In this document: in pieces, positions 34,171-42,610 of the stretch
Layout of the letters: each line of letters begins with the position of its first letter
How positions within the stretch are numbered: the first letter of the stretch is position 1
Source of the DNA: Oscillospiraceae bacterium
GTDB taxonomy: Bacteria; Bacillota; Clostridia; Oscillospirales; CAG-272
DNA length: 43,816 nt
Direction of reading: 5' to 3'
Assembly (NCBI GenBank): GCA_015063585.1
Contig: SVTW01000013.1
Coordinates: 1 to 43,816, forward strand
Position numbers and translations under genes: made by a program
The notes under the pieces: model-generated
What the model was told of the DNA's origin: nothing
Seen by the model: the letters and a program-made list of their open reading frames with translations, nothing else
Database searches by the model: none

Positions 34171-34199
34171 TTGACTTTTTGCGGAGGTTGCGATACAAT
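34171..34199 (+). promoter_or_regulatory. Sigma-A promoter of the LytTR gene pair
   Basis: TTGACT (34171-34176), 17 nt, TACAAT (34194-34199), only 14-20 nt before the start, giving a very short leader. Confidence 0.8.
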
Positions 34200-34219
34200 A
34201 AACATGGGGAGGGATGAAA

Positions 34220-34657
34220 GTGAGATATGAGGTTTTGATCGACCCGACGTGCGAGGAATGCGTTACGATACGGGTGCGTGAGCGGAATGAAACAGTGGAG
34301 GCACTGATCCGATTGCTGGATGCGCCACACGCGCCTTTGATCGGCTATGAGGAGGGCGGTGGTGTGCCGCTTGACCCCATGGACGTGTGTTGTTTTTTGG
34401 TTGAGGACGGACACGTGTTTGCCCTGGTAGGAGAGCACCGCTACCGCATAAAGCGGCGGTTATATCAGCTTGAGGCTTGTCTGCCGCATTATTTTGTAAA
34501 GATCCATCAGTCCGCCATTGCGAATTTACAACAGGTGGAGCGGTTTGAAACCTCGTTTGGAGGCTCTCTCTGTGTCTATTTTCAAAACGGATACCGCGAT
34601 TTTGTTTCGCGGCGCAATTTGCGTCAGGTGAAAGAAAGGATGGGGATTGGAAAATGA
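34220..34657 (+). CDS. LytTR-domain DNA-binding regulator
   Basis: A 145-residue protein (147 if started at ATG 34214). The C-terminal half, YRIKRRLYQLEACLPHYFVKIHQSAIANLQQVERF and GYRDFVSRRNLRQVKE, is a LytTR DNA-binding domain. The N-terminal half resembles the short domain seen in stand-alone LytTR regulators that pair with a membrane protein. GTG 34220 is preferred because GGAGG at 34208-34212 is 7 nt from it, whereas ATG 34214 would be 1 nt away. The end overlaps the DUF3021 gene by 4 nt. It is likely a small inhibitor-type regulatory pair. Confidence 0.87.
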   Translation: MRYEVLIDPTCEECVTIRVRERNETVEALIRLLDAPHAPLIGYEEGGGVPLDPMDVCCFLVEDGHVFALVGEHRYRIKRRLYQLEACLPHYFVKIHQSAIANLQQVERFETSFGGSLCVYFQNGYRDFVSRRNLRQVKERMGIGK

Positions 34658-35082
34658 AACAGGTGATGAAGAAGTTTTTATTGCGCGGAATGATGTTTGC
34701 GGGCTTTGGACCCATCGTGGTCGCCATGATATATGCATGTTTGGAGGCAAGCGATCCCGACTTTCACGTGTACGGTGGGGAAGTGTGCTTGGCAATTGTC
34801 TCCACCTATCTGCTTGCTTTTGTTCAGGCGGGTGCAACGGTTTTCAATCAAATCGAGACATGGTCGATCCCAAAGTCCCTTTTGTGGCATTTTTCTTCGC
34901 TTTATGCGGCATATGTGTTTTGCTATCTGATCAATCGCTGGATCCCGTTCCGTTGGGAGGTCCTTTTGATCTTCACGGCAATTTTTGTTGCCGTTTATTT
35001 CGTAATTTGGCTCTCGGTGTTTCTTTCGGTTCGGGCGGTCGAGCGCCGTCTCAACGCGCGTTTGCAAAAGAAAAAACAATAG
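34654..35082 (+). CDS. DUF3021-family membrane protein, LytTR partner
   Basis: A 142-residue protein with four hydrophobic segments (about 10-28, 45-66, 75-93, 105-130) and a basic C-terminus. It fits DUF3021 proteins, usually encoded just after a LytTR regulator. The membrane protein is thought to hold the regulator in check until an envelope signal arrives; this is inferred from other Firmicute LytTR systems. Translationally coupled to the LytTR gene. Confidence 0.83.
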   Translation: MKQVMKKFLLRGMMFAGFGPIVVAMIYACLEASDPDFHVYGGEVCLAIVSTYLLAFVQAGATVFNQIETWSIPKSLLWHFSSLYAAYVFCYLINRWIPFRWEVLLIFTAIFVAVYFVIWLSVFLSVRAVERRLNARLQKKKQ

Positions 35083-35130
35083 GGGCGTCTCATTTGCGCA
35101 GATAACATACACGGTACAAAGGAACAAAAT

Positions 35131-35184
35131 CGCCTGCCACCGTCAAAAAGCCTTGCTTTTTGACGGTGGCAGGCGGAAATTTTT
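35131..35184 (+). terminator. Very long terminator-like hairpin, 21-bp perfect stem
   Basis: Arms 35131-35151 and 35155-35175 are perfectly complementary over 21 nt with a 3-nt loop; they begin CGCCTGCCACCGTC and end GACGGTGGCAGGCG. A T-run (35180-35184) follows. It ends the LytTR/DUF3021 transcript. The stem is much longer than needed. Confidence 0.85.
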
Positions 35185-35188
35185 GCTA

Positions 35189-35269
35189 GCCGCGGTCTCG
35201 ACCTTTGCCGTGTTCTCATACGGCTGGCGCGGTCAAGACTGCGGCTTCTGTATCGAACCGAGACGATAC
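35189..35269. other. Nested inverted repeats, possible structured RNA
   Basis: Outer arms GCCGCGGTCTCGACC (35189-35203) and GGTCAAGACTGCGGC (35231-35245) pair with two mismatches. An inner stem GCCGT / ACGGC lies at 35207-35224. A third hairpin, GTATCG / CGATAC, lies at 35250-35269. No open frame is supported. It sits between convergent genes, next to the long terminator. Confidence 0.5.
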
Positions 35270-35289
35270 CTTGCTTGAAAATATTGCGT

Positions 35290-35805
35290 TTATTCTTCCA
35301 ACTGTTTTTTTTGCGCGTGATAGCGGATCAGCCCGACGATCGAGGAGCCGATCGCCATGCTTTCGTTGATGATACCGCCGATTGAGAATACAATACAGTT
35401 ATAGATCAACACCATCGGGGAGGTGATCAAAATGCTTTTACGAAGGAGCGTTGGACGACCGGCACCGATTGCGAGCGTGTTGAGCGTGAGTGCGAGGACG
35501 GCAAAGATCGAATACCACCCCTGCCATGAGAGGATCCCGCCAATTGCCATCAGCACCGCAAAGAGGATCGGTACAAAACGGCGTAAGAACGGTTTTTTAT
35601 CTTTATGGTAAAACGCAAGATTGCGCAGAATTGCAAGAACGTTCAATACGAACGCGGGATAAGCGCCGATCAGCAGGTAATTGAGGCAAAAGCAGACCGA
35701 ACTGCCCCCCTGCATAAGCAGTATTTTTTTGTTGCTGTTCATTTGGTAGGTGAGGATTGTGAAGAAAACACCTACCAACCCAAAAATCTGACCGAGTAGT
35801 TCCAT
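35290..35805 (-). CDS. YgjV-like inner membrane protein
   Basis: A 171-residue protein with about six short hydrophobic helices. It resembles the bacterial inner-membrane family YgjV, with GQIFGLVGVFFTILTYQMNSNKKIL at the start and NTLAIGAGRPTLLRKS later. Function is unknown. It lies 58 nt after the 382-residue unknown gene, same strand, so the two may share a transcript. Confidence 0.65.
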   Translation of the reverse strand: MELLGQIFGLVGVFFTILTYQMNSNKKILLMQGGSSVCFCLNYLLIGAYPAFVLNVLAILRNLAFYHKDKKPFLRRFVPILFAVLMAIGGILSWQGWYSIFAVLALTLNTLAIGAGRPTLLRKSILITSPMVLIYNCIVFSIGGIINESMAIGSSIVGLIRYHAQKKQLEE

Positions 35806-35863
35806 TCGAGATCCTATGTTTTGTGGAGATTTGGTTTTGCGAGCCTTTTGATTGCGTTTTGGT

Positions 35864-37012
35864 TCAATCGATCAATTCGAGCGCGTCGAAATCAACCGAA
35901 TAAACTACCTTTTGCGCCCCCGACACAACAAGAGGAATTTCGGTGGCAAATTCACGGCTTGCGTTGGCTTTGATCCCGTCGGAGAGCCATTCCCCCGCAC
36001 CGCCGAGAATTTTGTTATCGGTGGAAAGGAATTGATAATGCAACGTAAGCGCACTCAGCGGGGCATCGTACGCGCTGTGCAGCTCACCGCGCAGGCGCAT
36101 CGAGGTCTCCTGCTTTCCCATGCGGCAGGTAAGCATTTTCACGTGCTTCATAATCGGCGTGCTGAGCTTCAGGTGATTGCGCGCTCTTGCCGTTGCCGCG
36201 ATTCCGGCCGTTGCCGCACCGCGGATCCGACGGGTAACGCCGTAATGGTAAACGGTTGCCGGGTCGATACTGCGAATACGGTCATTCACCGTGGCGATCA
36301 CGTCACCGTTTCGATCCTTGAGCGTAATATCCAGCTCCACGTCGTACGCCATGCGATCGGGGTTGGGGTTTTCAATATCAATACCAAGCGAGAGCGGATA
36401 GCTTTCGCCTTCGCGTTTTCCGGCGGTTCCGCCGAGCGCGCGTATCTTCAGCGGGAGCGGATCGGGTTCGGGCGGTGCTGTCAGCTGATCAAAAATACTT
36501 CGGAAGGATTCGTAATACTTCCATGTATAGGTACTTTGCGGATTGCGGGAACCCATATAGGCATACTCCATCAGACAAACCGTAAACATGCGCAGATAGC
36601 GCATGACGTCGTTGACTTGGCCTGCGTCAATGCCGAAGGCAAGACAGGTGGACCAATACGAGCCGTCGAGCAGGGTAAAGCGGTTTCCGTATTTGTTTTT
36701 CAAAACGCGGTAGGTGTCTCCCTTTGGATCCCGAAAGGCGGATATCACAGTGTCGACCACAGTATGCGGGAGAACGGGTTGCACCGCCTGTCGGTAAAAC
36801 TGCTCGGCTTCCTCGCGCGGCACACCCTGTTCTTTTGCCTCGGAAAGCAGGGCGAAGGAAAACTGCTCGCCCATATTCAGATCGGGCGAAAGCTGTGCCA
36901 GGTCTATTTGCTTGTCCGCGTATAAAACGCAGGGCAGCGAGAGAAAATCCGCAATATCGCGCATGACCTCGCCAACGCTTTTTCCAACCGCATTCCGAAA
37001 ATCGTTTTCCAT
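35864..37012 (-). CDS. Unknown 382-residue protein
   Basis: I do not recognise a family. It has no signal peptide or membrane segment. The N-terminal half (about 1-170) looks helical. After a proline-rich hinge (TAPPEPDPLPLKI) the C-terminal half is beta-rich with repeated ideas such as DVELDITLKDRNGDVIATVNDRI and LTLHYQFLSTDNKILGGAGEW, reminiscent of FxLYD-type beta-sandwich domains. The start is ATG 37012 after GAAAGGAAG. It has its own promoter and an inverted repeat in the leader. Confidence 0.75.
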   Translation of the reverse strand: MENDFRNAVGKSVGEVMRDIADFLSLPCVLYADKQIDLAQLSPDLNMGEQFSFALLSEAKEQGVPREEAEQFYRQAVQPVLPHTVVDTVISAFRDPKGDTYRVLKNKYGNRFTLLDGSYWSTCLAFGIDAGQVNDVMRYLRMFTVCLMEYAYMGSRNPQSTYTWKYYESFRSIFDQLTAPPEPDPLPLKIRALGGTAGKREGESYPLSLGIDIENPNPDRMAYDVELDITLKDRNGDVIATVNDRIRSIDPATVYHYGVTRRIRGAATAGIAATARARNHLKLSTPIMKHVKMLTCRMGKQETSMRLRGELHSAYDAPLSALTLHYQFLSTDNKILGGAGEWLSDGIKANASREFATEIPLVVSGAQKVVYSVDFDALELID

Positions 37013-37040
37013 TTTTTGATTCGCTTCCTTTCAGAATTTG

Positions 37041-37132
37041 TTTGCGGAAACCGCAAGATCCATCAAAAATGAAGGAAAACGGTGTTTCCGCAAAAACAAT
37101 ACTATTATACACTATTTTTTTTGATTTCGCAA
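37041..37132 (-). promoter_or_regulatory. Promoter and leader inverted repeat of the 382-residue gene
   Basis: On the minus strand TTGCGA (37132-37127), 17 nt, TATAAT (37109-37104). The leader then holds the 11-nt inverted repeat TTTGCGGAAAC (37041-37051) and GTTTCCGCAAA (37084-37094), which could fold before the ribosome binding site. Confidence 0.7.
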
Positions 37133-37181
37133 TAATTTTTTGAAAATACTTTACTTTGTTGCGGTTTTTATTTCAAACCCG

Positions 37182-37210
37182 TTGACAAAGTGCAATTGTT
37201 GTGCTATAAT
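37182..37210 (+). promoter_or_regulatory. Perfect sigma-A promoter of gdhA
   Basis: TTGACA (37182-37187), 17 nt, TATAAT (37205-37210). A leader of about 108 nt follows before the start codon; I see no known riboswitch in it. Confidence 0.9.
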
Positions 37211-37325
37211 AATTTCGTTTTTAAGGCATGATTGGAAGGATTTGAGCCGAAATATTGCGACTTTGTGAAATTTTCGACAAACAAACTTGCAATCCCCCAA
37301 CGTGCAATTTAAGGAGGAGCAAATT

Positions 37326-38678
37326 ATGAGCATTCAAAACGAATATCTGAAAAAGGTGTTGGAAAATGTGATTCAGCGCAATCCCGGTGAATCCGAATTC
37401 CACCAGACTGTAAGCGAGGTTCTGGAGTCTCTGGAGCCCGTTGTGGAAAAGAGACCCGAGCTGATTGAAAAGGGAATCATTGATATGATCGTAGAGCCTG
37501 AGCGTGTGATCAAATTCCGCGTTCCGTGGGTCGATGATCAGGGCAAGGTTCAGGTAAACCGCGGTTACCGCGTACAGTTCAACAGCGCGATCGGTCCGTA
37601 TAAGGGCGGTCTTCGCTTCCATCCCTCTGTTACGGAGAGCATTATCAAGTTCCTCGGCTTTGAGCAGACCTTCAAAAACTCGCTCACGGGTCTCCCCATG
37701 GGCGGCGGTAAGGGTGGCTCCGACTTTGACCCCAAGGGTAAGAGCGACCGTGAGGTAATGGCTTTCTGCCAGAGCTTTATGACCGAGCTTGCAAAATATA
37801 TCGGTCCCGATACCGACGTTCCCGCAGGTGATATCGGTGTTGGCGCGCGTGAGATCGGCTATCTCTTCGGTCAGTATAAGAGACTGCGCGATGAGTTCAC
37901 CGGCGTGCTCACGGGTAAGGGACGCTCCTACGGCGGCTCGCTGATCCGTCCCGAGGCAACCGGCTTCGGCGCGGTTTACTATACGGTTGAGATGCTCAAA
38001 TCCTTCGGTGAGGACGTAAAGGGTAAGACTTTTGCGATCTCGGGATTTGGAAACGTAGCTTGGGGTACGGTTATCAAGGTCAACGAGCTGGGCGGCAAGG
38101 TTGTCACCCTGTCGGGCCCCGACGGTTACATCTACGATAAAGACGGTATCTCCACGCCCGAGAAGATCAACTTCATGCTCGAGATGCGTGCTTCCTGCCG
38201 CAACCGTGTGCAGGACTATGCCGACAAGTTTGGCGTCCCCTTCTTCGCAGGCAAAAAGCCTTGGGGCGAAAAGGTTGACGTGATCATGCCCTGCGCTACG
38301 CAGAATGAGGTTGGCATGGCTGATGCAGAGAAGATCGTTGCAAACGGCATTAAGTACTACGTTGAGGTTTCCAATATGCCTACCACCAACGAGGCAGTTG
38401 CATACCTGAAGGCAAACGGCGTGGTTGTTGCGCCCTCGAAGGCAGTCAATGCCGGCGGTGTTGCCGTTTCGGGACTTGAGATGTCGCAGAACTCGATGCG
38501 TTACAGTTGGAGCGCAGAAGAGGTTGACGAAAAGCTTAAGGGCATCATGAAGAATATCTACGAGAGCTCGGTTGCCGCCGCTAAGGAATACGGCATGGAG
38601 GGCGACCTCGTTGCAGGTGCAAACATCGCAGGCTTCCTCAAGGTTGCAGACGCGATGCTCGCTTACGGAGTGGTTTGA
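37326..38678 (+). CDS. gdhA: Glutamate dehydrogenase, hexameric NADP-type
   Basis: A 450-residue glutamate dehydrogenase of the short hexameric class. GPYKGGLRFHPSV and LTGLPMGGGKGGSDFDPKGKS hold the substrate lysines, PAGDIGVGAREIGYLFGQYKR follows, and GKTFAISGFGNVAWG is the dinucleotide fold. It fixes ammonia onto 2-oxoglutarate. NADP preference is assumed from the overall similarity to GdhA. Codon use suggests high expression. ATG 37326 follows AAGGAGGAGC. Confidence 0.97.
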   Translation: MSIQNEYLKKVLENVIQRNPGESEFHQTVSEVLESLEPVVEKRPELIEKGIIDMIVEPERVIKFRVPWVDDQGKVQVNRGYRVQFNSAIGPYKGGLRFHPSVTESIIKFLGFEQTFKNSLTGLPMGGGKGGSDFDPKGKSDREVMAFCQSFMTELAKYIGPDTDVPAGDIGVGAREIGYLFGQYKRLRDEFTGVLTGKGRSYGGSLIRPEATGFGAVYYTVEMLKSFGEDVKGKTFAISGFGNVAWGTVIKVNELGGKVVTLSGPDGYIYDKDGISTPEKINFMLEMRASCRNRVQDYADKFGVPFFAGKKPWGEKVDVIMPCATQNEVGMADAEKIVANGIKYYVEVSNMPTTNEAVAYLKANGVVVAPSKAVNAGGVAVSGLEMSQNSMRYSWSAEEVDEKLKGIMKNIYESSVAAAKEYGMEGDLVAGANIAGFLKVADAMLAYGVV

Positions 38679-38698
38679 TCCAACCGTTTCATAATCAC

Positions 38699-38731
38699 AG
38701 AAGGAGAAGCCCGCGCGGCTTCTCCTTCTTG
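38699..38731 (+). terminator. Hairpin downstream of gdhA
   Basis: A 13-bp stem, AGAAGGAGAAGCC / GGCTTCTCCTTCT, with a 5-nt loop, 20 nt after the stop. The T-run is poor (TT only), so termination may rely on the hairpins of the adjacent repeat copy F. Confidence 0.65.
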
Positions 38732-38738
38732 CATAAGT

Positions 38739-38909
38739 GGGGGTGAGTCAAATGCAAAAATGCATTTGGTACTCACCCCCGACGTTTTTGCTTTGTGGCT
38801 AAACACCGCAATTTTCGACTGCTTTGCAGTCGAAAACCGCAAATTCCGCGCTTCAAAAAAGCCTACCGTCGGCTTTTTTGAGCAGAGGCTGCGCCAATGA
38901 CGCAGCCTC
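38739..38909 (-). repeat. 171-bp dispersed hairpin element, copy F
   Basis: Full-length minus-orientation copy whose hairpin-1 end lies 6 nt past the stop of the GtaA-like gene. The loop is tcattgg, and hairpin 4 carries one change (CCAC). It separates two convergent operons. Confidence 0.95.
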
Positions 38910-38915
38910 AAAATT

Positions 38916-40892
38916 TTATTTCTTCCACTTCACGGTGCCCTTGTATTCAAGCAGCTTGATGAAGAGACCGCCCTGAACGGTACGGTTGCGGAAGCTCTTA
39001 TCCGGAACGGGTTCGTCGTAGTTGCCCGTAACGTAGGAGCGCGACATATACGCCTTGTGCTCACCGGTGAGCGTCCAATACCAGTCGGTCATCGGTACGC
39101 GGGAGGGCGTATAGTGGAATGCTCTCCAAAGCGGTTCCACGAAATCCTCAAAGGTGTCGCGGTTTTCCGCGAGGGTTGCGGTCCAAACCAGCCAGTCGCT
39201 CTTAGTGTAGGGCTGACGGCTGTCAAGCGGCAGTCCGTAGGGCTGAACGTGCTTGCGATAGGATGCGACCTCACTCTCAATGACCTCACGCGGCATGATC
39301 TCGGTGCCAAACAGCTTATCCCAAACGATGTTGTATTTCATCGAGAAGGTGTTGGGCTTGTCAAATGCAAGACGGTAGGAGCCGTCGCCGTTTGCGGCGC
39401 GCGTTGCCCAATCGGGTGCAAGCTCACGTGCCATCGCAAGATATTTTTCGCTGTCCTCTTTTTTGCCGAGCATATCGCACAGGATTCCCAGGCTCGCAAT
39501 ACCCATGATCGCCTTAAGCGTCAGGTTGCAGTTGTGTGCGAGATGTCCCGCAAAGTCATCGGTGCAGAGCTGGTTTTCGGGATCCTTTCCGTTTTGGATC
39601 AGGTATTGAACCCAGCCCTCAAGCACGTCAAAGTGCGATGCCGCAAAGGAAGCGTCACCGTCAGCAAGCGCGGTAGCGGCCTCCATGATCAGCATGTTTC
39701 CACATTCTTCAACCGGCATTTGCTTTTCGTAGAGCAGCACGCCGTTTTTGAGTCCGTAAACCTGACCGTTGACCTTCGGATAACGTCCCGCGTCGTGCGG
39801 CGCAAAATCATATTTGAGTTCTTTTTTCCATTCATCGGATGCGGCATATTTGTAGATCGGGCGCATCATACCGCGAACAAGCTCGGGGTTATAGAGCAGG
39901 AAGAGCGGGATGGAGGGGTAGGAAACGTCAACCGTTGCGGCACAGCCGTTGGAGAAGCACTCCTTGGAGATCCAAAGGATCTCGCCGTTCTCATCCACCG
40001 CCAGCTTGTGCGCGGCAAGCGTCTGGCGGAATGCGAGCTCAAGCAATTCGGCGTATTTCTCACCGCCCGCGCGAACTGCGTCGAGGAAGAGCCGATCGGA
40101 AAATTCATCACAGGTCTTGATGAGCGTTTCATACTCCGCGTGCGCCTTTGCAATTTCATCGGTGATCTTGGCACCGTTTCGGTTCCACCAAGAGGGAAGC
40201 GCCTTGCCGAAATATTCAATGGATTTTACGTCATCGTAAGAGAAGGTAACAAGTGCCTTGCCGTTGACTTCGGTTTCGAGCGTGACCCAAGTCATACCCT
40301 CGTCCTGCTTTGCGGCAACCGTTGCGTTCTTTGCGGAAAGATAGAAATAACCCCATTCGATGGCAAGGAAGTCGCCCGAACGCTCAAGCATACGCTGCGA
40401 TTTACTGCCCATCTTGATATGGTCCATACCGTTTTCCGTAAGCGTCTCGGTAACGACCTCGTCCTCTCCCGCGCGGTCCAGACAGATCTGCTCGGAAACG
40501 GCAAGCTTAACCGCGGTTTTATGCGCGGCACCGTCCATGGAGCATACCTGAAGGGAGAGATAGCTGACGGGACGGGTGAGATAATAAAAATCGGTGGGAA
40601 GAATGGGCGATGTAAAGACGGCGGTGAGCTTTACACCGGCGCCTTGGAAAACATAGGTGGTACTCAGGGCATTGACGTTGGACGAGACCTGCGTGAGTGC
40701 CGGCTCGTTTTCTGCCTTCTCAGCGCCGATGAAGCGGTAATCAACCCCATCAACCGTGAGGTAGCCGCGAATCGGCATCTGCTTGGCAGTCCAATGCACA
40801 GTGTCGGCTCCGTTGAGCAGGTCGGTGTCTGCCCAAACCGAAAAATAGGGATCAATGGTGATCAGCGGTGTTGCGGGTGGTCTTAAACGCAT
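38916..40892 (-). CDS. GtaA/DUF4965-type glutaminase-like protein
   Basis: A 658-residue protein without signal peptide. The N-terminal part (RPPATPLITIDPYFSVWADTDLLNGADTVHWT) is the DUF4964/DUF5127-like beta domain. The C-terminal helical-barrel part (SKECFSNGCAATVDVSYPSIPLFLLYNPELV, YDFAPHDAGRYP, EECGNMLIMEAA, TDDFAGHLAHNCNLTLKAI, DWLVWTATLA) is the six-hairpin DUF4965 region. Fungal GtaA relatives are called glutaminases, but this bacterial group is poorly characterised and glycosidase activity is plausible from its barrel fold. It is the third gene of the VanZ-phosphoesterase, trxA, GtaA cluster; 30 nt separate it from trxA. Confidence 0.85.
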   Translation of the reverse strand: MRLRPPATPLITIDPYFSVWADTDLLNGADTVHWTAKQMPIRGYLTVDGVDYRFIGAEKAENEPALTQVSSNVNALSTTYVFQGAGVKLTAVFTSPILPTDFYYLTRPVSYLSLQVCSMDGAAHKTAVKLAVSEQICLDRAGEDEVVTETLTENGMDHIKMGSKSQRMLERSGDFLAIEWGYFYLSAKNATVAAKQDEGMTWVTLETEVNGKALVTFSYDDVKSIEYFGKALPSWWNRNGAKITDEIAKAHAEYETLIKTCDEFSDRLFLDAVRAGGEKYAELLELAFRQTLAAHKLAVDENGEILWISKECFSNGCAATVDVSYPSIPLFLLYNPELVRGMMRPIYKYAASDEWKKELKYDFAPHDAGRYPKVNGQVYGLKNGVLLYEKQMPVEECGNMLIMEAATALADGDASFAASHFDVLEGWVQYLIQNGKDPENQLCTDDFAGHLAHNCNLTLKAIMGIASLGILCDMLGKKEDSEKYLAMARELAPDWATRAANGDGSYRLAFDKPNTFSMKYNIVWDKLFGTEIMPREVIESEVASYRKHVQPYGLPLDSRQPYTKSDWLVWTATLAENRDTFEDFVEPLWRAFHYTPSRVPMTDWYWTLTGEHKAYMSRSYVTGNYDEPVPDKSFRNRTVQGGLFIKLLEYKGTVKWKK

Positions 40893-40922
40893 GATGTTAT
40901 CTCCTTGATTTCGTTATATTTT

Positions 40923-41231
40923 TTATCCAATCAAATTGTTAATTGCCTGCTTGGATTGCACGCCAAGCGTTTGCCCTGCGGGCTTTCCGTCACGGAACAG
41001 GATCAGGGTGGGGATACTCATGATCCCAAAGCGAACCGCAAGCTCTTCTTCTTCGTCTACGTTAACCTTTCCAACCTTGATGTCGGTACGTTCTTCCGCG
41101 ATTTCGTCAACCGTGGGGGCGAGCATACGGCAAGGGCCGCACCAGGCTGCCCAGAAGTCTACAAGCACGGGGCGGTCGGAGTTCAGAACCTCTGCCTCAA
41201 AGTTTTGAGCGGTAATTTTAATAACTGCCAT
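40923..41231 (-). CDS. trxA: Thioredoxin
   Basis: A 102-residue thioredoxin with WCGPC (C31, C34) after VDFWAAW, and the cis-proline in SIPTLILF. It reduces protein disulfides using TrxB, encoded at 21975-22889. ATG 41231 follows AAAGGAGACA; a longer frame reaching back over the preceding gene's stop is rejected. It lies 17 nt after the VanZ-phosphoesterase gene. Confidence 0.97.
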   Translation of the reverse strand: MAVIKITAQNFEAEVLNSDRPVLVDFWAAWCGPCRMLAPTVDEIAEERTDIKVGKVNVDEEEELAVRFGIMSIPTLILFRDGKPAGQTLGVQSKQAINNLIG

Positions 41232-41248
41232 GTTTTTGTCTCCTTTAT

Positions 41249-42556
41249 TTATTTCTGTTTTTTTGTTTTCGTTGTTTTGCGCGCTTTTTTGGTTTGTACG
41301 GTAGGCGCGGTACTTCCGCAATGGATCATTACAAGCTCAGGTGCGTTGAAAATGCGGGGGATCAGGGTGTGATTTCCGATTCCGCGGCTGATCACGCATC
41401 TGCCGTCGATTACGCCTGCGGTGTATTTCGGGAACAGACCTTGCCCCGGCGCATAAACGCCGCGCCCGAAGATGCGCCACTGTCCGCCGTGAGCGTGCCC
41501 CGAAACGGTCAATTCAATGTCCGTGCCTTGAATGTACGGAACAAAGTATTCGGGGTGGTGGCAGAGCAGGATGCGAAATCCGCCGGCGGACGAAAAGCGT
41601 TTGAGTGCTTTCGCATCGGGACGGCTCTCCTTGCCGTTGAGCCCCGAGGTCAAGCCGCAAATGCAAAGTGTGCCGTGGTCAACGCAGGTATTATCCAGGA
41701 GCACAGCCCCCGTATCGGCAATGCGTTTTCGAACTGCCGTCGGCAGCGGTTTCGGTCGATGCATACGCGTGGGGTGATGGCTGTGATAGCATCCGATCTC
41801 ATGATTCCCAAGCGAATAGAAGGTAGGCGCGAGGGCAACGCAATCGCGCAGAAACGCAAATCCCGCAGCGTTTTCGTCCAAAAGCTGATCATCTTCCATC
41901 AGGTCTCCCGGAATCAGGATCAGGTCGGGCTGTTCGGCGCGGAGCGCTTGCATGAGCGAGGGGGGATATTTGCCGTGCAGGTCGGACACCAGCGCGATGC
42001 GCAGATCGATCCCCTGCGGTGCGGCAATGGTATAATGGGTCGTTTTCATAATGCGGCAGGATCTTCCTTTCGAGCACTTCCGATAAAGCAAGACTACACC
42101 AAGGAGAATCGAGGCGCACAGGAGCGCACCGATCATATCAATGAGCACGTCGGTAAATTGGGGTCCGCGTTGATCGGAGAGCATTTGGTGGAGCTCGTCG
42201 GAGCAGGCATAGAGAAAGGTGAATGCCTGTGATATGGCAAAGCGAGGCAGAATCGCGCCCTTCCATGTCAGGAGCAGGAGAAAGGTCAGGGTAGCGAGGG
42301 AGCCGAATTCCGCCATATGCGCGAGCTTACGGATGTAGGGATGGAGCTTTTCTATAATGCTTTGCTGTTCGGACGGTGGCTTGCTTTCAAAATCTTTTAC
42401 GGTTACCTGTGCCACCGCCTGTGTTACCCCCGCGCTGGTTTTGTCCGATTCTTCACCGCTTTGTTCGGAAAAGAAAAAAATGACCGTCATATTCAGCAGG
42501 ATCAGCACACAGAGCAAGATGCGCAAGCAACTCAGCTTTGTTATCTTCTTTTTCAT
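41249..42556 (-). CDS. Fusion of a VanZ-like membrane domain and a metallophosphoesterase
   Basis: A 435-residue protein. Residues 1-160 are VanZ-like: [51 protein letters not shown], with about four hydrophobic segments. Residues 186-415 are a metallophosphoesterase of the YkuE/YaeI type: SDLHG (D192, H194), PGDLM, GNHE (250-253), [15 protein letters not shown]. The C-terminus is lysine-rich. The two parts are in one frame without a stop; a weak internal start (MKTTHY, residue 170) has GGAAG about 18 nt upstream. The enzyme would face the cytoplasm or outside at the membrane. Substrate unknown, possibly a lipid or undecaprenyl phosphate. Confidence 0.88.
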   Translation of the reverse strand: MKKKITKLSCLRILLCVLILLNMTVIFFFSEQSGEESDKTSAGVTQAVAQVTVKDFESKPPSEQQSIIEKLHPYIRKLAHMAEFGSLATLTFLLLLTWKGAILPRFAISQAFTFLYACSDELHQMLSDQRGPQFTDVLIDMIGALLCASILLGVVLLYRKCSKGRSCRIMKTTHYTIAAPQGIDLRIALVSDLHGKYPPSLMQALRAEQPDLILIPGDLMEDDQLLDENAAGFAFLRDCVALAPTFYSLGNHEIGCYHSHHPTRMHRPKPLPTAVRKRIADTGAVLLDNTCVDHGTLCICGLTSGLNGKESRPDAKALKRFSSAGGFRILLCHHPEYFVPYIQGTDIELTVSGHAHGGQWRIFGRGVYAPGQGLFPKYTAGVIDGRCVISRGIGNHTLIPRIFNAPELVMIHCGSTAPTVQTKKARKTTKTKKQK

Positions 42557-42601
42557 AATATCCTTTTTTTGTGTGTTTCATACGCAAAACTACGCATAAT
42601 T

Positions 42602-42610
42602 ATTATACCA
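42602..42610 (-). promoter_or_regulatory. Extended -10 promoter of the VanZ-phosphoesterase operon
   Basis: On the minus strand TGGTATAAT, about 46 nt before the start codon. The -35 region is only weakly matched. Confidence 0.6.

Noticed and set aside
35186-35270. tRNA gene (GGTTCGATAC resembles a T-arm on the minus strand)
   Set aside because: No acceptor stem, anticodon arm or correct spacing can be drawn; the sequence is part of nested inverted repeats.
35852-36925. A 357-codon plus-strand frame opposite the unknown 382-residue gene
   Set aside because: The minus frame has a promoter, ribosome binding site and sensible composition; the plus frame has none.
38663-38911. 82-codon minus-strand frame across repeat copy F
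   Set aside because: It is made of the 171-bp element and shares its peptide with copy A; not a gene.
39057-40886. A 609-codon open frame opposite the GtaA-like gene
   Set aside because: Shadow; no ribosome binding site and no recognisable domain.
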